Shown: piece by piece, positions 15,401 to 15,965 of the stretch
Position numbering within the stretch: position 1 is the stretch's first letter
Layout of the letters: each line of letters starts with the position of its first letter
Assembly: GCA_016934225.1 (NCBI GenBank)
Contig: JAFGTH010000087.1
Span: 1 to 15,965, forward strand
Direction of reading: 5' to 3'
DNA length: 15,965 nucleotides
Origin: Lentisphaerota bacterium
GTDB taxonomy: Bacteria > Verrucomicrobiota > Kiritimatiellia > UBA8416 > JAFGTH01
The notes under the pieces: generated by a model
Told to the model about the DNA's origin: nothing
The model's input: only the letters and a program-made list of their open reading frames with translations
Databases searched by the model: none
Made by a program: the position numbers and the translations under genes

Positions 15401-15965
15401 TGCGCACAAAAATCGAGGCCATGGGACCTGTCAATCTGGTGGCCATCGAAGAGTACAAAGAACTGGAAGAACGTTATGCTTTCCTTGTTTCCCAAGAAGA
15501 CGATTTAACGAGATCAAAACAACAATTGATGGAAATGATTCGCAAGATCAATCGTACTACATCGGAAATGTTCAGCACAACCTTTGAACAGGTGAACAGT
15601 AATTTTGAAACTATGTTTAAAAAATTATTCAATGGCGGTACAGCCAAACTGGTCCTTGTCAACGAAGAAGACGTCCTGGAATGCGGAATAGAAATTATCG
15701 CAAGACCACCCGGCAAACGACTTCAGAATGTGACCCTGCTCTCTGGGGGAGAACGAACCATGACCGCCGTCGCGCTTCTATTTGCCATCTATATGACCAA
15801 GCCCAGCCCGTTCTGTCTGCTCGACGAGCTTGACGCCGCTCTGGACGATACCAATATCGGAAGGTTCGTTGTCGTGCTGCAGGAATTCCTTACACAATCT
15901 CAGTTTATCGTGATAACTCATAACAGAAACACCATCGCTGCCGCATCCACTTTATACGGAGTGAC
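12469..15965 (+). CDS. smc: Chromosome segregation protein SMC, 3' end cut off
   Basis: SMC is the ATPase of bacterial condensin; dimers extrude DNA loops and compact chromosomes with ScpA/ScpB. The visible 1165 codons lack only the last few tens of residues. The N-terminal head begins MYLKFLQMSGFKSFA, with Walker A GPNGCGKS at 31-38 and the Q-loop region TSYSLMEQGRID near 139-150. A coiled-coil arm follows from about 170 to 500. The hinge spans about 502-660 (ILGALAEHLSVEAD, LDAVVVRN, then YVAKDGSMAHGSGA). The returning coiled coil leads to AMGPVNLVAIEEY, the ABC signature LSGGE (1091-1095), Walker B CLLDELDAALDD (D1119, E1120), and FIVITHNRNT with the switch histidine. TTG 12469 is chosen for the GGAGG before it. 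The frame is intact throughout. It is not functionally linked to the divergent sugar genes. Confidence 0.97.
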   Translation, partial: MYLKFLQMSGFKSFANKTHLEFLPGMTAIVGPNGCGKSNVSDALRWVLGEQSAKALRGSKMEDCIFNGTDARKPLGMAEVSVTFADCEKALGIEYDEVTITRRVFRSGEGQYFLNKTPCRLKDIQRLFMDTGVGTTSYSLMEQGRIDRILSVRPEDRRAVFEEASGITKFKADKKEAILKLEHTEANLLRLADVIREVKRQIGSLQRQAGKARRYKELRDELRKLDVYSAKTRLKAADAEIANAEKELASIISQLNEAQVEIQGMEKDNSSLRDSIVKTEREIGNVSEMSVQAESNLEHTRELIDTNRQRIAEYQNWSTRDSQEIEKTQELLTTMKTDVETLVRRRNTAAAERDKAEEVLRKSNETLNNHREKTEGVRIRIQELRQEIVGLESLSSRLHNELVEIEARERSSVIQRERLSAEKSQLARVVAAYEKRNNEMIGNINDMRAITDKNATDLENLKAKYAQYSESLAASNRTLSNIESGVAAKRARLELLCEAQESGEDFPGGTRILLDKSNPAQIDRSHILGALAEHLSVEADIQPALEAALRTWLDAVVVRNSSAARELLKHIIFLREGSTRLVTLDAPHHNKSPLQYPDKTTRLVDKITCDDSIRPLLENLIGHVVYVESLEDIPPSIPPNIAYVAKDGSMAHGSGAMEFWMSEAAESNPFSRKYVVETTRQELSLDEQHSADCRLGIDRITADMNTLSSSIANSQSALDDSRNALAQKEGESRLVAMEAKDAKERLDTVLWELGQLENQGASGDSEHAQISSKLKELREERETMAQTIHSLTDDLRQHEMRQSELQTVATENRVTFATLKQEVDHLAQQVQSGEARVSELERALNDRSTGVQSYKTSIDKLTTEIESATSKLSSLEETVKLNEEKAHSLRRNREKQAEELSAMEETLMKERARQDAIRNAKSDLEIRLAENRMRRQNQIDRVTSEYNMTVDQMFDETDPDWGNNTPSIDTTETRIAELRTKIEAMGPVNLVAIEEYKELEERYAFLVSQEDDLTRSKQQLMEMIRKINRTTSEMFSTTFEQVNSNFETMFKKLFNGGTAKLVLVNEEDVLECGIEIIARPPGKRLQNVTLLSGGERTMTAVALLFAIYMTKPSPFCLLDELDAALDDTNIGRFVVVLQEFLTQSQFIVITHNRNTIAAASTLYGV

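Overview
The window looks like a chromosomal segment of a bacterium of the PVC group (Verrucomicrobiota, Kiritimatiellota, Lentisphaerota and relatives). I infer this from the wording of the SMC protein at the right end (Walker A written GPNGCGKS, followed by MEDCIFNG and FMDTG motifs) and from a short 10-bp tandem repeat of the ACACNGAT kind that I associate with such genomes. No rRNA or tRNA gene is present, so the taxonomic call is inference.

Layout: ten complete genes and one partial gene lie on the minus strand and are read from 12291 leftward off position 1. In order of transcription they are: a CDP-paratose 2-epimerase-like SDR enzyme; the alpha and beta halves of a thiamine-diphosphate dehydrogenase E1; a canonical glutamine-dependent asparagine synthetase; a radical SAM protein; a family-2 glycosyltransferase; a GT4-like glycosyltransferase; a second family-2 glycosyltransferase; a SAM-dependent methyltransferase; a diverged asparagine-synthetase-like protein; and the start of an unrecognised protein cut by the window edge. 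The only plus-strand gene is smc (12469 to the end, 3' end cut off), transcribed divergently from the epimerase gene. It is a core chromosome-organisation gene and probably marks the edge of the accessory cluster.

How the genes fit together: three glycosyltransferases, a nucleotide-sugar epimerase, a methyltransferase and amidotransferase-type enzymes point to synthesis of a surface polysaccharide or other glycoconjugate. The E1 pair has no E2 or E3 partner here. Beside an epimerase of the CDP-sugar type it may transfer a two-carbon unit to a sugar rather than serve central metabolism. The radical SAM protein, overlapping the first glycosyltransferase gene, may epimerise or oxidise a sugar. 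No flippase, polymerase, chain-length or export gene is visible, so the cluster must continue to the left.

The radical SAM-GT2-GT4-GT2 genes are packed with 14-, 4- and 4-base overlaps, whereas the epimerase, E1 alpha, E1 beta and asnB genes are separated by gaps of about 115-120 bases. Including the start of the radical SAM gene, no gene-free stretch exceeds about 190 bases. These gaps hold nothing I recognise beyond the repeat at 10095-10126 and two weak promoter candidates. Several starts were moved from the longest open frame to the codon best supported by a ribosome-binding site or by family alignment.
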